A DNA stretch of 64,000 nucleotides from Apostichopus japonicus. Its lineage: Eukaryota > Echinodermata > Holothuroidea > Aspidochirotida > Stichopodidae. How positions within the stretch are numbered: the first letter of the stretch is position 1; the number at the start of each line of letters is the position of its first letter. The notes below the pieces were generated by a model, which had not been told where the DNA came from, made no database searches, and was given only the letters and a program-made list of their open reading frames with translations. The translations under genes and the position numbers were made by a program. Below are positions 11,364 to 29,637 of the stretch, piece after piece. The stretch covers positions 2,021,714 to 2,085,713 of the forward strand of contig NC_092567.1 of the NCBI RefSeq assembly GCF_037975245.1. Reading direction: 5' to 3'.

Positions 11364-11856
11364 TAATGAACGATACATTGGTTGTATGCATGACTACAAA
11401 CAGATTTTCGTAGGATTGTGTACGGATTGCCGTATTGTTAAAACAAGAGCAGCAAGGCTGCATAAGCTCGTGAAACCTTTCATTTGAGAAATTTGTTATT
11501 TCTTGCGCAAGATAACGGTGTTAATTCCTTTCCTCCCATTTCCTAACCCCTTGCCTTTATGCTCCTTCCTAGCAGCCATATTTTTTGTTTTCATACCACT
11601 GTAAATATAAATGAATCATACATTGGCTGTATGCATGACTAAATAAAGATGTATGTATAGGATTGTGTACAGATTGTTGTATTGTTAAAACAAAAGCAGC
11701 AACGCTGCAGAAACTTAATTAACCTGTTATATGAGAAATGTGTTATTTCTTGTGCATAAGACACACGCTATAGATAACGGTGTTATTTCCTTTCCTCCCA
11801 TCTCCTCACCCAATTACCCTTATGCTCCTTCTTAGCAGCCATAATTTTGTTTAAAT
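11364..11856. repeat. Tandem duplication, unit ~246 bp
   Basis: Two consecutive copies (about 11364-11609 and 11610-11856) share long stretches such as gattgtgta, gtattgttaaaacaa, gataacggtgtta, tcctttcctccca and agcagccata. The copies differ at many positions and by small indels, so the duplication is not recent. No coding potential. Confidence 0.85.
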
Positions 11857-12789
11857 ACTAGAAGGTTGTTTAATTTCGCCCTCTCAATTAGTACCTACTA
11901 TATAAAAGTATGTTAGTTATTACTCTAACGTACTGCTTGAATGTTACGTTAAACTAGTTTTGTCTCTTGAATACAATATATTCGTCGTCTGAACCACATG
12001 TAAATGTTCCTTGCTATATCAATAAAGTGAACAGCCAATATGGCTATATGGTCAACAACATCGATTATGGTCGTATCACCGTATTTACAGCTTCTACGCA
12101 TGCTCACATGTACGTCAGAATGTAAACTATATTTTACATGCGGATCGTAGCAATGTGCCATTCAACCTTTATATTTGTCGCAGGTACTTAGGAATAACCT
12201 GCATAATTAGTAAGGTAATGATTTTCTACTTAATGCGAATCAATCCTCTAAACATCAATTCAAAATGCAGCTTTGTGAGGTCGGCTACACCGAAATAGAA
12301 CTTGAGGACATGCACTTAGGTATAGGTTTTCACAGAAGCTTTACAGTGCAAATGCAGTGCATGTCTGTATTTATTTCATTTCTAACTCTCGAAATTTTCC
12401 ATTCAATTCTAATAATTACCTCAATCAAAAACAAGTGCATTCTAGAAAACTCGAACAACATATGAAAATCATGTTACTACAAGAACATGCTACACGAAGG
12501 AAGATTTCGAGAACGAAACATGTGTAAAAGTAAGTGGGCCTGACGTTTCGATCCTAGCAAAATCCTCTTCAGAAGCTGTATGACAAATAACAGTAACAGA
12601 ATGCACAAATACACGCACAGAATACAGACAGGTCAATGAGCATGGTGAACACAAAAGAGAGGCTCCACTACCAAAAGTATTATCAGGGGATGTTATACCC
12701 CGTAATACGTCACGCTACAATATCATTGGGGAAGTGGTGAGGAACAAACAAGAAAGCAAACACAGAGCTTAGTTGAAACTACCATCCAC
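11857..12789. other. No gene recognised
   Basis: A 70-codon minus-strand ORF (11949-12161) is open but has no splice context, domain or homology I can name. I regard it as chance. Nothing else is seen in this stretch. Confidence 0.45.
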
Positions 12790-13770
12790 CTTTCTTAATT
12801 CCTTCATTGATTAGTACAATATATTGACTTAATAAACTTTGTAGGTACTTGTGCAAGTATAGGTTTTCTAGTTGAAGATAGCTGTCTCATCCGACTGGTG
12901 ACACGTGACCTATTTACTGTATGGTGGGGCGGATACGTTAACTGACCTTCATTCATACTTAGTAAAGATTCCTAAATCCTATTGGTCCATTCAGGTCAGC
13001 TGACCGTGGTTAATCCTGTGAGTAACGCACGGTAAAATTGATGGGCATCACTTTAAAAAATCTTTTGTTATATGTAACCAAAAATGTTTTATTTCATGAT
13101 TTTTCCCCCACACAAATGGTAGTGTATGAATGAACGGGGTTAATCAACGGTCTAGCGTGCGTTACTCACATGATTAATGCACTCCGGGTGTTAATGCTAT
13201 CGCTGGATGCACTCGGGCTACGCTCTCGTGCATCGCTTGCATTACCCCCGATCGTGCATTAATCCTGTGAGTAACGCACGATAGACCGTTGATGAACCCC
13301 TTATTTCTAAATTCCTTTATTGATTAGTACAATCTATTAACTTCATATACTTTCTAGATACTTGTGCAAGTAAAGGTTTTTTAGTTGTAGATTGCTGTCT
13401 CATCCGACGTGTGACAAGTGACCCGTTTACTGTAGTGAGGGGCGAGTACGTTAACTAACATTTTTCAGTTCCTTCATTGATTAGTACAATATATTAACTA
13501 TTAAACAAAGAAGAAAGCAAACTACATAGAAGAGTTCAAAATCAACATCGAATGGAAGTCACACACACACACACACACATGTCACATGCACTCAAAATGG
13601 AACAACTTGGATACAAACTGACACTAAATGCGTTCTAGCGTGTCTGTGTGCGTGTGTAAGGGTGAGTAGTGGATCCTTTTTTGTCACCAGGTCCTGCACT
13701 ATACCCATCTCCCTTAATTCCTTCATTGATTAGTACAATTTGTTAACCGTATTTACTTTCCTAATCAGGG
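12790..13770. repeat. Four-copy dispersed/tandem repeat with an embedded fold-back element
   Basis: A block beginning ttccttcattgattagtaca starts at about 12799, 13311, 13473 and 13719. Copies 1 and 2 extend about 150 bp (through ctgtctcatccgac and ttactgta); copies 3 and 4 are short. The spacer between copies 1 and 2 holds the inverted-repeat element at 13136-13303. A short (CA)n run lies at 13560-13580. Confidence 0.8.
13136..13303. mobile_element. Fold-back (palindromic) element, ~50-bp arms
   Basis: The left arm (13136-13190) and right arm (13250-13303) are near-exact reverse complements over about 50 bp, including ggggtt(a/c)atcaacggtct and gtgcgttactcaca. The ~60-bp loop holds CpG-rich sequence (gcactcgggctacgctctcg). 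A partial extra arm copy lies at about 13011-13045. It is a fold-back MITE-like structure without coding sequence. No clear target-site duplication was found. Confidence 0.75.
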
Positions 13771-14647
13771 TTCAAGTGGATGTCCTGTTGTATTGGTGTA
13801 AATATCATTGACTCAATGACCTCTAGTTTCAATAATATGGAAATCCTTTTTATGTTATATTCAATCCTTGATCATTGGTTCTGGTATCGAATGGTCCTGG
13901 AAGTGGGAGGTTGTGTCCAACTATGTTTGTGGAAGTGTTGATGAACATACAATGCCATAGCAATACATCAAGCCTTTGTAAATCTAAGGTAACTGTGACA
14001 GTATCGGAATTATATTACACAACCAGTAAATATATCCAAATTGTGCAGACATCAATCCGATATACAAAGATTTTTTGAGAAACACATCCACTACTTCATG
14101 TATTACCGTGATCACCGTGTTAAACCTGTCGTATAACTGATGTACCATACGTCCTGATTTGAGTATTTGGGTAACATTTATATACTGTTTACTTTTATTT
14201 GTAAAACTTTTTCAAATATGAGTCTTTTCTTTTAGTAAACTTAGCAACATAAACAAATATATTCATAATTATCCAACTGAGGCAGATGCCATACTACATA
14301 TATTATAGCAGGGAAACGTCAGTTACTAAATGTACGTACTAATGACGGGAAAGCCTTGTTAAAACCTTTTCAAATTCGCCTGTTTTATGTAACGCTTTTT
14401 GGTTATGACACGCACTTTGAATATGGGTACTGTTCAAATGAGATTCTCGCTAAATTGAACCTACTATAACGGTTCTCTTTAGACGAAAATCACATAATGT
14501 CACGGTACTATGATGTCTTTGCCTAGCTAAGTTTTTAACCTCGGATCAAGTCGTATTTTCTAATTTGTACCCCGCACATAATCTCACCGCTTAGCGACGA
14601 GGGTCATGACATTTTAACCATCGGCATATACATTAAGACTGGCACCT
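13771..14647. other. No gene recognised
   Basis: AT-rich single-copy-looking DNA. No exon, TIR or tandem repeat that I can support. Confidence 0.5.
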
Positions 14648-14856
14648 AGGGGAGGGGGAGGAGAGGGGAGGAGAGGGGAGGAGAGGGAGAGGGGAGGGCG
14701 GAGACGGGGACGGGGAAAAGGGAGGAGTGAGGAGTGAGGAGTGAGGAGGGAGGAGGGAGGTGGGAGGAGGGAGGAGGGAGGAGGGAGGAGGGAGGAGGGA
14801 GGAGGGAGGAGGGAGGAGGGAGGAGGGAGGAGGGAGGGAGGGAGGAGGGAGGAAAG
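14648..14856 (+). repeat. Purine-only GGA/GGGA tract (G4/H-DNA-prone)
   Basis: About 200 bp almost purely G and A on the plus strand, mainly gggagga units, followed by ggaagg. Regular G2-G4 blocks make G-quadruplex or triplex formation plausible. Overlapping ORFs are repeat translations (poly-Glu/Gly or poly-Pro/Ser). Confidence 0.95.

Positions 14857-16643
<1,787 letters not shown>

Positions 16644-16719
<76 letters not shown>
16644..16719. repeat. (TA)n microsatellite
   Basis: TA run beginning exactly at the right terminus of the TIR element 15683-16643. Confidence 0.98.
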
Positions 16720-16721
<2 letters not shown>

Positions 16722-16842
16722 GCAAAAACCAAACATTGGCTGTTTTACTTCCAATCACTTACCTAATTCAATTATTGTATCTCACTCGAGATCCAGCCTT
16801 TCTCTAAATGCAGCATAGTTGTTTAACAGTTTTTCCGTTATT

Positions 16843-16844
<2 letters not shown>

Positions 16845-16908
<64 letters not shown>
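16845..16908. repeat. (TA)n microsatellite
   Basis: Pure TA run, a third tract within 1.4 kb. Confidence 0.98.
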
Positions 16909-16911
<3 letters not shown>

Positions 16912-18004
16912 TAGCATAAATACATTACATACCTTAATACTTAAAGTTAACTTAGCGCGCACGCAAGGTACCTTGCTACCGCTGGGCTCTCCGTCGGGTT
17001 GTCAAATCCCAGGGTAGTCTGTAACCGTAGTGCGGGTGTGTCTGGAAGCTTCCGGAAGGCGCTTTTCGTATAAATAACAGCTCCGGTATAGAGAACAGGA
17101 CCATGTAAGGTAAATAATAAGTTCAGAAGAATGGTATCCAAAAGAGAGTTAAGAGTAAGTCACACACAGCGTGGTTGGCATGGTGAAGAAAGGCCGGAAC
17201 GGAAAAGGTAGGTTTTGTAAGGGCTATGCAGACATCGTTGTTTTACGTGGCGTGACGTACAGGTTGGTGCCACTGGGAGAAGAGACCGAGCCACTCCTTG
17301 AAAACTAATTTATATGGCATTCGGTGAGGTTACTCGACCGTAGCTTAGAACTGCACTGATTGTGCTCTACGTTTACAAATAAGCATAATAATACACCATT
17401 AAAGAATTACATAACATCAATTAGCGTAGTTAACCTTTAAAGTAACATGCTGCATCATAACAATATATATATATAAATATATAGTTTAGTGAAGAGCGCA
17501 AACCCGCCAAAAAATATTGTCCTAACACACGCCATATATATAGATATACATAACATACATTATATCATCATAATATGAGGTCAATAATGTCTACCATGCG
17601 CGTGCGGTTGAACTGGCGGAAGGATGCAATAACTATTAATCCAAACATTGCTTATAGATATTTATTAGAAATACTCCTAGCACGATCATTTCCTTTGCCG
17701 GAGAAATCCAAACAATATCTAGCCTGATTGAATTCGGTTTCATTTTCTATTTTACCCGCTGTAAGTTTTACAATGTGTTGGAAGGATGGAAAAGTATTAA
17801 AAAAAAAAAAAATGGAGTAGAGCTGAAGAGGCCATTCGTATCTTTTCGTGCACATCCAATTCACAGAAATGGTAGCAAACATATAGAAAAGCAATACAAA
17901 AAGAGAAGTAGAAAAGATAGGAGTATGTTAATAAATATAAAACAAACAAAAGAATATTTGACAAAGGAAAAGGACAGAAATGCTGTTTATATGTAACTAA
18001 CTAA
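16909..18004. other. No gene recognised
   Basis: Contains short TA-rich bits near 17465-17545 and an A-run near 17800. Small ORFs here have no splice or domain support. Confidence 0.5.
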
Positions 18005-21000
18005 AGGGAAATCCTAATATGCTACATTAGTAGTTGCTATAGTTTTGTTCCCCTTTTCCAAGTGTAGCAATCCTTATATGCTACATTAGCAGATGCTATA
18101 GTTTTGTTCCCCTGTACCAAGTGTAGCAATCCTAATATATAACATTAGTAGTTGCCATAGTTTTGTTCCCCTGTACCAAGTCTAGCAATCCTTATATGTT
18201 ACAATAGTAGTAGCTATAGTTCTGTTCCCATGTATCAAGTATAGCAATCCTAATATGCTACATTAGTAGTTGCTATTGCTTTGTTCCCCTGTACTAAGTG
18301 TAGCATTTCCTAATATGTTACATTAGTAGTTGCTATTGCTTTGTTCCCATGTACCAAGTATAGCAATCCTAATGTGTTACATTAATAGTTGCTATATTGT
18401 TGTTTTCCTGTACCAAGTGTAGCATTTCCTAGTAATATGTTACATTAGTAGTTGCAATAGTTTTGTTCCCCTGTATACCAAGTGTAGCATTTCCTAATAT
18501 GTTACATTAGTAGTTGCTATTGCTTTTTCCCCTGTACCAAGTGTAGCAATCCTAATATGCTACATTAGTAGTTGCTATAGTTTGTTCCCCTGTATCAAGT
18601 GTAGCAATCCTAATATTCTACAATAGTAGTTGCTATATTTTTTTCCCCATGTACCAAGTGTAGCAATTCTAATATTCTATGTAAGTATTTGTAGTTTTGT
18701 TCCCCTGTATCAAGTGTAGCAACCCTAATATGTTACATTAGTAGTTGCAATATTTTTGTTCTCTTTTTTTTAAGTGTAACAATCCTCATATTCTACATAA
18801 GTAGTTGATATAGTTCTGTTTCCCTGTACGAAGTGTAGCAACCTTTATATTTAATATTATTATTTGCTATATATTTTTCCCCTGTACAAAGTGAAGCAAC
18901 CCTCATATGCTACATTAATAGTTGCTCTAGTTGTGTTCCTCTGAACCTAATGTAGTAACCCTAACATGCTACATTAGTATTTGCTATAGTTTTGTCCCCC
19001 GATATCAAGTACAGCAATCTTTACATGCTATATTAGTAGTTGCTATAGTTTTGTTCCCCTGTATCAAGTGTAGCAACCCTAATATGTTACATTAGTAGTT
19101 GCAATATTTTTGTTCTCTTTTTTTTAAGTGTAACAATCCTCATATTCTACATAAGTAGTTGATATAGTTCTGTTTCCCTGTACGAAGTGTAGCAACCTTT
19201 ATATTTAATATTATTATTTGCTATATATTTTTCCCCTGTACAAAGTGAAGCAACCCTCATATGCTACATTAATAGTTGCTCTAGTTGTGTTCCTCTGAAC
19301 CTAATGTAGTAACCCTAACATGCTACATTAGTATTTGCTATAGTTTTGTCCCCCAATATCAAGTACAGCAATCTTTACATGCTATATTAGTAGTTGCTAT
19401 AGTTTTGTTCCCCTGTACCAAGTGTAGCAATCCTAATATATAACATTAGTAGTTGCCATAGTTTTGTTCCCCTGTACCAAGTCTAGCAATCCTTATATGT
19501 TACAATAGTAGTAGCTATAGTTCTGTTCCCATGTATCAAGTATAGCAATCCTAATATGCTACATTAGTAGTTGCTATTGCTTTGTTCCCCTGTACTAAGT
19601 GTAGCATTTCCTAATATGTTACATTAGTAGTTGCTATTGCTTTGTTCCCATGTACCAAGTATAGCAATCCTAATGTGTTACATTAATAGTTGCTATATTG
19701 TTGTTTTCCTGTACCAAGTGTAGCATTTCCTAGTAATATGTTACATTAGTAGTTGCAATAGTTTTGTTCCCCTGTATACCAAGTGTAGCATTTCCTAATA
19801 TGTTACATTAGTAGTTGCTATTGCTTTTTCCCCTGTACCAAGTGTAGCAATCCTAATATGCTACATTAGTAGTTGCTATAGTTTGTTCCCCTGTATCAAG
19901 TGTAGCAATCCTAATATTCTACAATAGTAGTTGCTATATTTTTTCCCCATGTACCAAGTGTAGCAATTCTAATATTCTATGTAAGTATTTGTAGTTTTGT
20001 TCCCCTGTATCAAGTGTAGCAACCCTAATATGTTACATTAGTAGTTGCAATATTTTTGTTCTCTTTTTTTTAAGTGTAACAATCCTCATATTCTACATAA
20101 GTAGTTGATATAGTTCTGTTTCCCTGTACGAAGTGTAGCAACCTTTATATTTAATATTATTATTTGCTATATATTTTTCCCCTGTACAAAGTGAAGCAAC
20201 CCTCATATGCTACATTAATAGTTGCTCTAGTTGTGTTCCTCTGAACCTAATGTAGTAACCCTAACATGCTACATTAGTATTTGCTATAGTTTTGTCCCCC
20301 GATATCAAGTACAGCAATCTTTACATGCTATATTAGTAGTTGCTATAGTTTTGTTCCCCTGTATCAAGTGTAGCAACCCTAATATGTTACATTAGTAGTT
20401 GCAATATTTTTGTTCTCTTTTTTTTAAGTGTAACAATCCTCATATTCTACATAAGTAGTTGATATAGTTCTGTTTCCCTGTACGAAGTGTAGCAACCTTT
20501 ATATTTAATATTATTATTTGCTATATATTTTTCCCCTGTACAAAGTGAAGCAACCCTCATATGCTACATTAATAGTTGCTCTAGTTGTGTTCCTCTGAAC
20601 CTAATGTAGTAACCCTAACATGCTACATTAGTATTTGCTATAGTTTTGTCCCCCAATATCAAGTACAGCAATCTTTACATGCTATATTAGTAGTTGCTAT
20701 AGTTTTGTTCCCCTGTACCAAGTGTAGCAATCCTAATATATAACATTAGTAGTTGCCATAGTTTTGTTCCCCTGTACCAAGTCTAGCAATCCTTATATGT
20801 TACAATAGTAGTAGCTATAGTTCTGTTCCCATGTATCAAGTATAGCAATCCTAATATGCTACATTAGTAGTTGCTATTGCTTTGTTCCCCTGTACTAAGT
20901 GTAGCATTTCCTAATATGTTACATTAGTAGTTGCTATTGCTTTGTTCCCATGTACCAAGTATAGCAATCCTAATGTGTTACATTAATAGTTGCTATATTG

Positions 21001-22320
21001 TTGTTTTCCTGTACCAAGTGTAGCATTTCCTAGTAATATGTTACATTAGTAGTTGCAATAGTTTTGTTCCCCTGTATACCAAGTGTAGCATTTCCTAATA
21101 TGTTACATTAGTAGTTGCTATTGCTTTTTCCCCTGTACCAAGTGTAGCAATCCTAATATGCTACATTAGTAGTTGCTATAGTTTGTTCCCCTGTATCAAG
21201 TGTAGCAATCCTAATATTCTACAATAGTAGTTGCTATATTTTTTTCCCCATGTACCAAGTGTAGCAATTCTAATATTCTATGTAAGTATTTGTAGTTTTG
21301 TTCCCCTGTATCAAGTGTAGCAACCCTAATATGTTACATTAGTAGTTGCAATATTTTTGTTCTCTTTTTTTTTAAGTGTAACAATCCTCATATTCTACAT
21401 AAGTAGTTGATATAGTTCTGTTTCCCTGTACGAAGTGTAGCAACCTTTATATTTAATATTATTATTTGCTATATATTTTTCCCCTGTACAAAGTGAAGCA
21501 ACCCTCATATGCTACATTAATAGTTGCTCTAGTTGTGTTCCTCTGAACCTAATGTAGTAACCCTAACATGCTACATTAGTATTTGCTATAGTTTTGTCCC
21601 CCGATATCAAGTACAGCAATCTTTACATGCTATATTAGTAGTTGCTATAGTTTTGTTCCCCTGTATCAAGTGTAGCAACCCTAATATGTTACATTAGTAG
21701 TTGCAATATTTTTGTTCTCTTTTTTTAAGTGTAACAATCCTCATATTCTACATAAGTAGTTGATATAGTTCTGTTTCCCTGTACGAAGTGTAGCAACCTT
21801 TATATTTAATATTATTATTTGCTATATATTTTTCCCCTGTACAAAGTGAAGCAACCCTCATATGCTACATTAATAGTTGCTCTAGTTGTGTTCCTCTGAA
21901 CCTAATGTAGTAACCCTAACATGCTACATTAGTATTTGCTATAGTTTTGTCCCCCAATATCAAGTACAGCAATCTTTACATGCTATATTAGTAGTTGCTA
22001 TAGTTTTGTTCCCCTTTATCAAGTGTAGTAATCCTAATATGCTACAATTGTATTTGTTATAGTTTTGTTCCCCTGAATCAACTGTAGCAATTCTAATATT
22101 CGATGTAAGTATTTGTAGTTTTGTACCAAGAGTATAGCAATCCTAATATTTTACATTAGTAGTTGCTATACTTTAGTCTCCCTGTATCATGTGTAGCAAT
22201 CCTCATATTCTACATTAGTGGTAGCTATAGTTTTGTTCCCATTGTAGCAATCCTCATATTCTACGTTAGTGGTTGCTATATTTTTGTTTCCCTGTACCAA
22301 GTGTAGCAACCCTAATATGC
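18005..22320. repeat. 4.3-kb minisatellite with 1300-bp higher-order repeat
   Basis: Monomers of about 59 bp follow the pattern tgtagcaatcctaatatg / ctacattagtagttgctata / gttttgttcccctgtacca. They are grouped into higher-order units. The marker tagcaaccctaatatgtta occurs at 18717, 19071, 20017, 20371, 21318 and 21673, so each 1300-bp unit holds the marker twice, 354 bp apart, and units repeat at 1300-1302 bp. Higher-order copies look nearly identical (differences seen are mostly in T-run length and single bases such as ccccga/ccccaa). Monomers within a unit are clearly diverged. The array frays into single diverged monomers after about 22010. No coding. Confidence 0.95.
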
Positions 22321-23189
22321 TACAGTATTGGAAGTACTTTAGCTTGTTGACGGTATAACATGCACCCACAATTTGATATATGTTCGTGTTACTATGCGTG
22401 ATGATGCTGTCGAGCACTATTCCCTGTTTACTGTAATTCACGTATATGTGTTAATTGGATGATACTAAGTGTTCCCTTTTCGACCTTCTATCCCATGCAT
22501 GATGCAAAGTTACACTTAGTAGCAATTGTGACAGCACTAACCAAACTTTCTGTGAAATTCGAGGTTGCTAGAGTTGTAGCTATATGACAATATATATATA
22601 TATCGACCATAGGAACATCAGCCCATAGGAACATCACAAAATGAAATCTGAGAAAAGAGCAAAGTAAGTTAATGTCTACAACGGGGTTCGAAACAGACCT
22701 CTGATCCGAATCCAGCTATCGCTATAAATGTCTTTACTCTTTCCATTGTTTAAAATGTCCAGACATTTTTCGTTATTTGTTTACTTTTTTAAATATTGAA
22801 TCTTGTCAGCAAGATTTTGATTAATATTAGAGATGTTATCATTGATACACTTTGCAACCTATAGGTCATTTTCAATTCCATTATCATTATATGTAAAAGC
22901 TTATAATTATTAACCCGGGCAGAATCCTTTCGTTTTGCCAATGATTTCCTTAATAACATTCCAGTTTTCCTGAGGTCAGTCATTTATTCACAGAATATTG
23001 TTTGTAAAGTTAGATTTCTTTGCTACGCGAAAACTGGTTGCCAAATTGTTTTAAAATGGTGTATTTAAGCTTGTTTGAAGGAGTGCAGCTGTAAAGAAAT
23101 GCTTTTGTAGTTACAGAACGAACACTATCGGAAGTAATCCATGGAACGACTTTCTGAGATCTCTTAATTGTGTGATATTTAAGTGAATA
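22321..23189. other. No gene recognised
   Basis: AT-rich sequence with a short TA run near 22590. One B-box-like ggttcgaaac at about 22686 lacks an A box. Confidence 0.5.
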
Positions 23190-24562
23190 ATGTTTACTAC
23201 AGAAAGAATTAACATATGGTACATAAATTACACTTCCTGTCCTCTAACTATGTATGCCAGTATACTAAATAGGCCTTCACAACATATATCATACAGACAC
23301 ATGATGTCCTCTAATGTTCAAGAATACAAACATTTTAATACCAGTATCTGTCATCTTACTGTATGCAACAGATGCTACATACATTACACTTCCTATCATC
23401 TAACTGTATGTGCCAGTATACAAAATAGGCCTACATAAAGTACATTATACAGACACCTGATGTCTTCTAGTGTTAAAGAATACATACATTATAATACCAG
23501 TATCTGTCCTCTAACTGTATGAACCATATGCTATATACATTGTACTTCCTGTCCTCTAACTCTTAGTGCCAGTATACTTCATAGGCCTACATAGCTTACA
23601 TTATACATACACCTGATGTCCACTAATGTTAAAGAATACATACATTATAATACCAGTATCTGTCCTCTAACTGTATGAACCATATGCTATATACATTGTA
23701 CTTCCTGTCTTCTAACTCTTAGAGCCAGTATACTTCATAGGCCTACATAGCTTACATTATACAGACACCTGATGTCCACTAATGTTAAAGAATACATACA
23801 TTATAATACCAGTATCTGTCCTCTAACTGTATGAACCATATGCTGTATACACTGTACTTCCTGTCTTCTAACTCTTAGAGCCAGTATACTTCATAGGCCT
23901 ACATAGCTTACATTATACATACAACTGATGTCCATTAATGTTAAAGAATACATACATTATAATACCAGTATCTGTCCTCTAACTGTATGAATCATATGCT
24001 ATATACATTGTACTTCCTGTCCTCTAACTCTTAGTGCCAGTATACTTCATAGGCCTACATAGCTTACATTATACAGACACCTGATGTCCACTAATGTTAA
24101 AGAATACATACATTATAATACCAGTATCTGTCCTCTAACTGTATGAACCATATGCTATATACATTGTACTTCCTGTCTTCTAACTCTTAGAGCCAGTATA
24201 CTTCATAGGCCTACATAGCTTACATTATACATACACCTGATGTCCACTAATGTTAAAGAATACATACATTATAATACCAGTATCTGTCCTCTAACTGTGT
24301 GCGCCATATGCTATATACACTGTACTTCCTGTCTTCTAACTCTTAGAGCCAGTATACTTCATAGGCCTACATAGCTTACATTATCCATTCACCTGATGTC
24401 CACTAATGTTAAAGAATACATACATTATAATACCAGTATCTGTCCTCTAACTGTATGAACCATATGCTATATGCATTACACTTCCTGTCCTCTAAATCTT
24501 AGTGCCAGTATACTTCATAGGCCTACATAGCTTACATTATACAGACACCTGATGTCCACTAC
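23190..24562. repeat. 156-bp satellite, about 8-9 units
   Basis: Units are marked by tgatgtccactaatgttaaa at 23621, 23777, 23933, 24089, 24245, 24401 and 24557 (the base after 'gatgtc'), an exact 156-bp period. Two earlier, more diverged units start near 23311 and 23465. Each unit contains TAGGCCTA and paired words such as ctgtcctctaact. Central units are nearly identical and edge units diverge, as expected for unequal exchange. Confidence 0.95.
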
Positions 24563-24628
24563 ATAATTTAATATATGTGTATCACGGTACCACGTCTACT
24601 CATAATTTACACTGTCAAAGTATTTACA

Positions 24629-24631
<3 letters not shown>

Positions 24632-24694
<63 letters not shown>
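24632..24694. repeat. (TA)n microsatellite
   Basis: Pure TA run 70 bp after the 156-bp satellite ends. Confidence 0.98.
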
Positions 24695-28149
<3,455 letters not shown>

Positions 28150-28215
28150 CAGTGGAATTAAGACCTTCTTTACCGGTTTCGAACCTCTTGCCTTAGAAGC
28201 GTAGCTTTACCTACA
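28150..28215 (-). mobile_element. tRNA-derived (SINE-like) fragment
   Basis: On the minus strand a perfect pol III B-box (ggttcgaaacc, 28175-28185) follows a tRNA-like segment containing taggtaaagctacgc. The acceptor stem is not restored, so this is a tRNA pseudogene or SINE head. The tail is not defined. Confidence 0.45.
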
Positions 28216-29202
28216 AACCTGCAGGCGGTGTATTGAACCTGATATCCAGTACTCATTAGTTCTCTGACGGTTGGTTCCAACATGGCCAACGGATTACTAT
28301 TGTCAGTTTGAGTTAACATTTTTTATTGATAATTGAATGGATGCTAACAACCCTTTTGTTTTATTTCTCTGTTTCTCCAATAATTAACAAAACACTACTT
28401 TCACTGAAATATTGTTAGTCAAGCAGCGTCCAAAGTGCATCCTATTAGCTTATCGTAGCTATATTTATTGCAAGTGGTTCGGTCTGAATTACATTTGCAA
28501 TCCCAGGAATGCATATATACGATTAAGAAAATGAAATTGGTACACATTTGTTTTGCAATACTATATAGATGCACTCCACGATAGTGCTAAACATTTTAAC
28601 TGAAACACTGCATTTGCAAACACTGTGCCAGGCGATGACTATATGGTCTTTTTCCTTTCCTAAATGGTTTGAATAATAATGACAAAATACTAATACTAAC
28701 ATATAATGGTGAATTCCAGTCACATAATTAGATGCACGTTCCAACTTACATACGTGGCCAAACGTGTATTTTTCTTTTCTTTTCAAGGACCTATTATTTG
28801 AAGGATAACTGTTGACGTAATTTCAGTATCTGCACATCTGTCCAAGTCCATCATATCACAATTTCTTCATTAAAGGATTAGATGATAAAGATGAATGTTT
28901 TTCTTCTTTTTGGGGGGTCAAATTAAAAGACCTTCATGGCCGGGAAAGAAAATTGATTATGACGATTAGAAACTTTTCCAAAATGAATCAGGGATAATTA
29001 TTTTTGTCGAAAATATAAATAGTTGTAATTATATATAAGAATTTAAAAGATAAAATCAGTCCATAACTTCCATTAACAAATAATAATATGGCGTAAAACA
29101 ATTTGTGTATTTATTTGGATATAGAAAAGCAAAGTACTACAAAAACAAAATGTATAATATTCTTATTAACATCTGCGTATCGTTCATAATGTATACGATT
29201 GA
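28216..29202. other. No gene recognised
   Basis: AT-rich DNA with no supportable structure. Confidence 0.5.
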
Positions 29203-29637
29203 TACTATATCATAGTTAGTAATTTAGACTGATAGTTTGTGACGATTAAATATTTAACGGTTGTCATATTTCATACATTTACGTTGACATTGTAAGTCTA
29301 TTTCACACTACCACAGACCCTACACATCTAATATAGACAAGTAGTCATATATATTTAATCAGCTGAATGTATCTATTGTATACTTTCTTTAATTTATATC
29401 GCGTGACTACTTGACTCTATATCATCGTTAGTAATTTAGACTGAGAGTTTGTGACGATTAAATAGTTAACGTTTGTCATATATCATATATTTACGTTGTT
29501 TGACATTGTATGATTATTTCACACTACCACAGACCCTACACATGTAATATTAATATACAGGTAGTCATATTCATATAATCAGCTGAATGTATCTATTGTA
29601 TACTTTCTTTAATTTATATCACGTGACTACTTAACTC
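29203..29637. repeat. Tandem duplication, unit ~212-220 bp
   Basis: Two copies (29203-29414, 29415-29637) share gttagtaatttagactga, ttcacactaccacagaccct and tcagctgaatgtatctattg. The second has a few small insertions. Similarity is about nine bases in ten by eye. Confidence 0.9.

Noticed and set aside
11949-12161. 70-codon minus-strand ORF
   Set aside because: No splice context, domain or strong start context.
22680-22730. tRNA-like B-box ggttcgaaac
   Set aside because: No A-box at the right distance and no tRNA-like fold; likely chance or a very old fragment.
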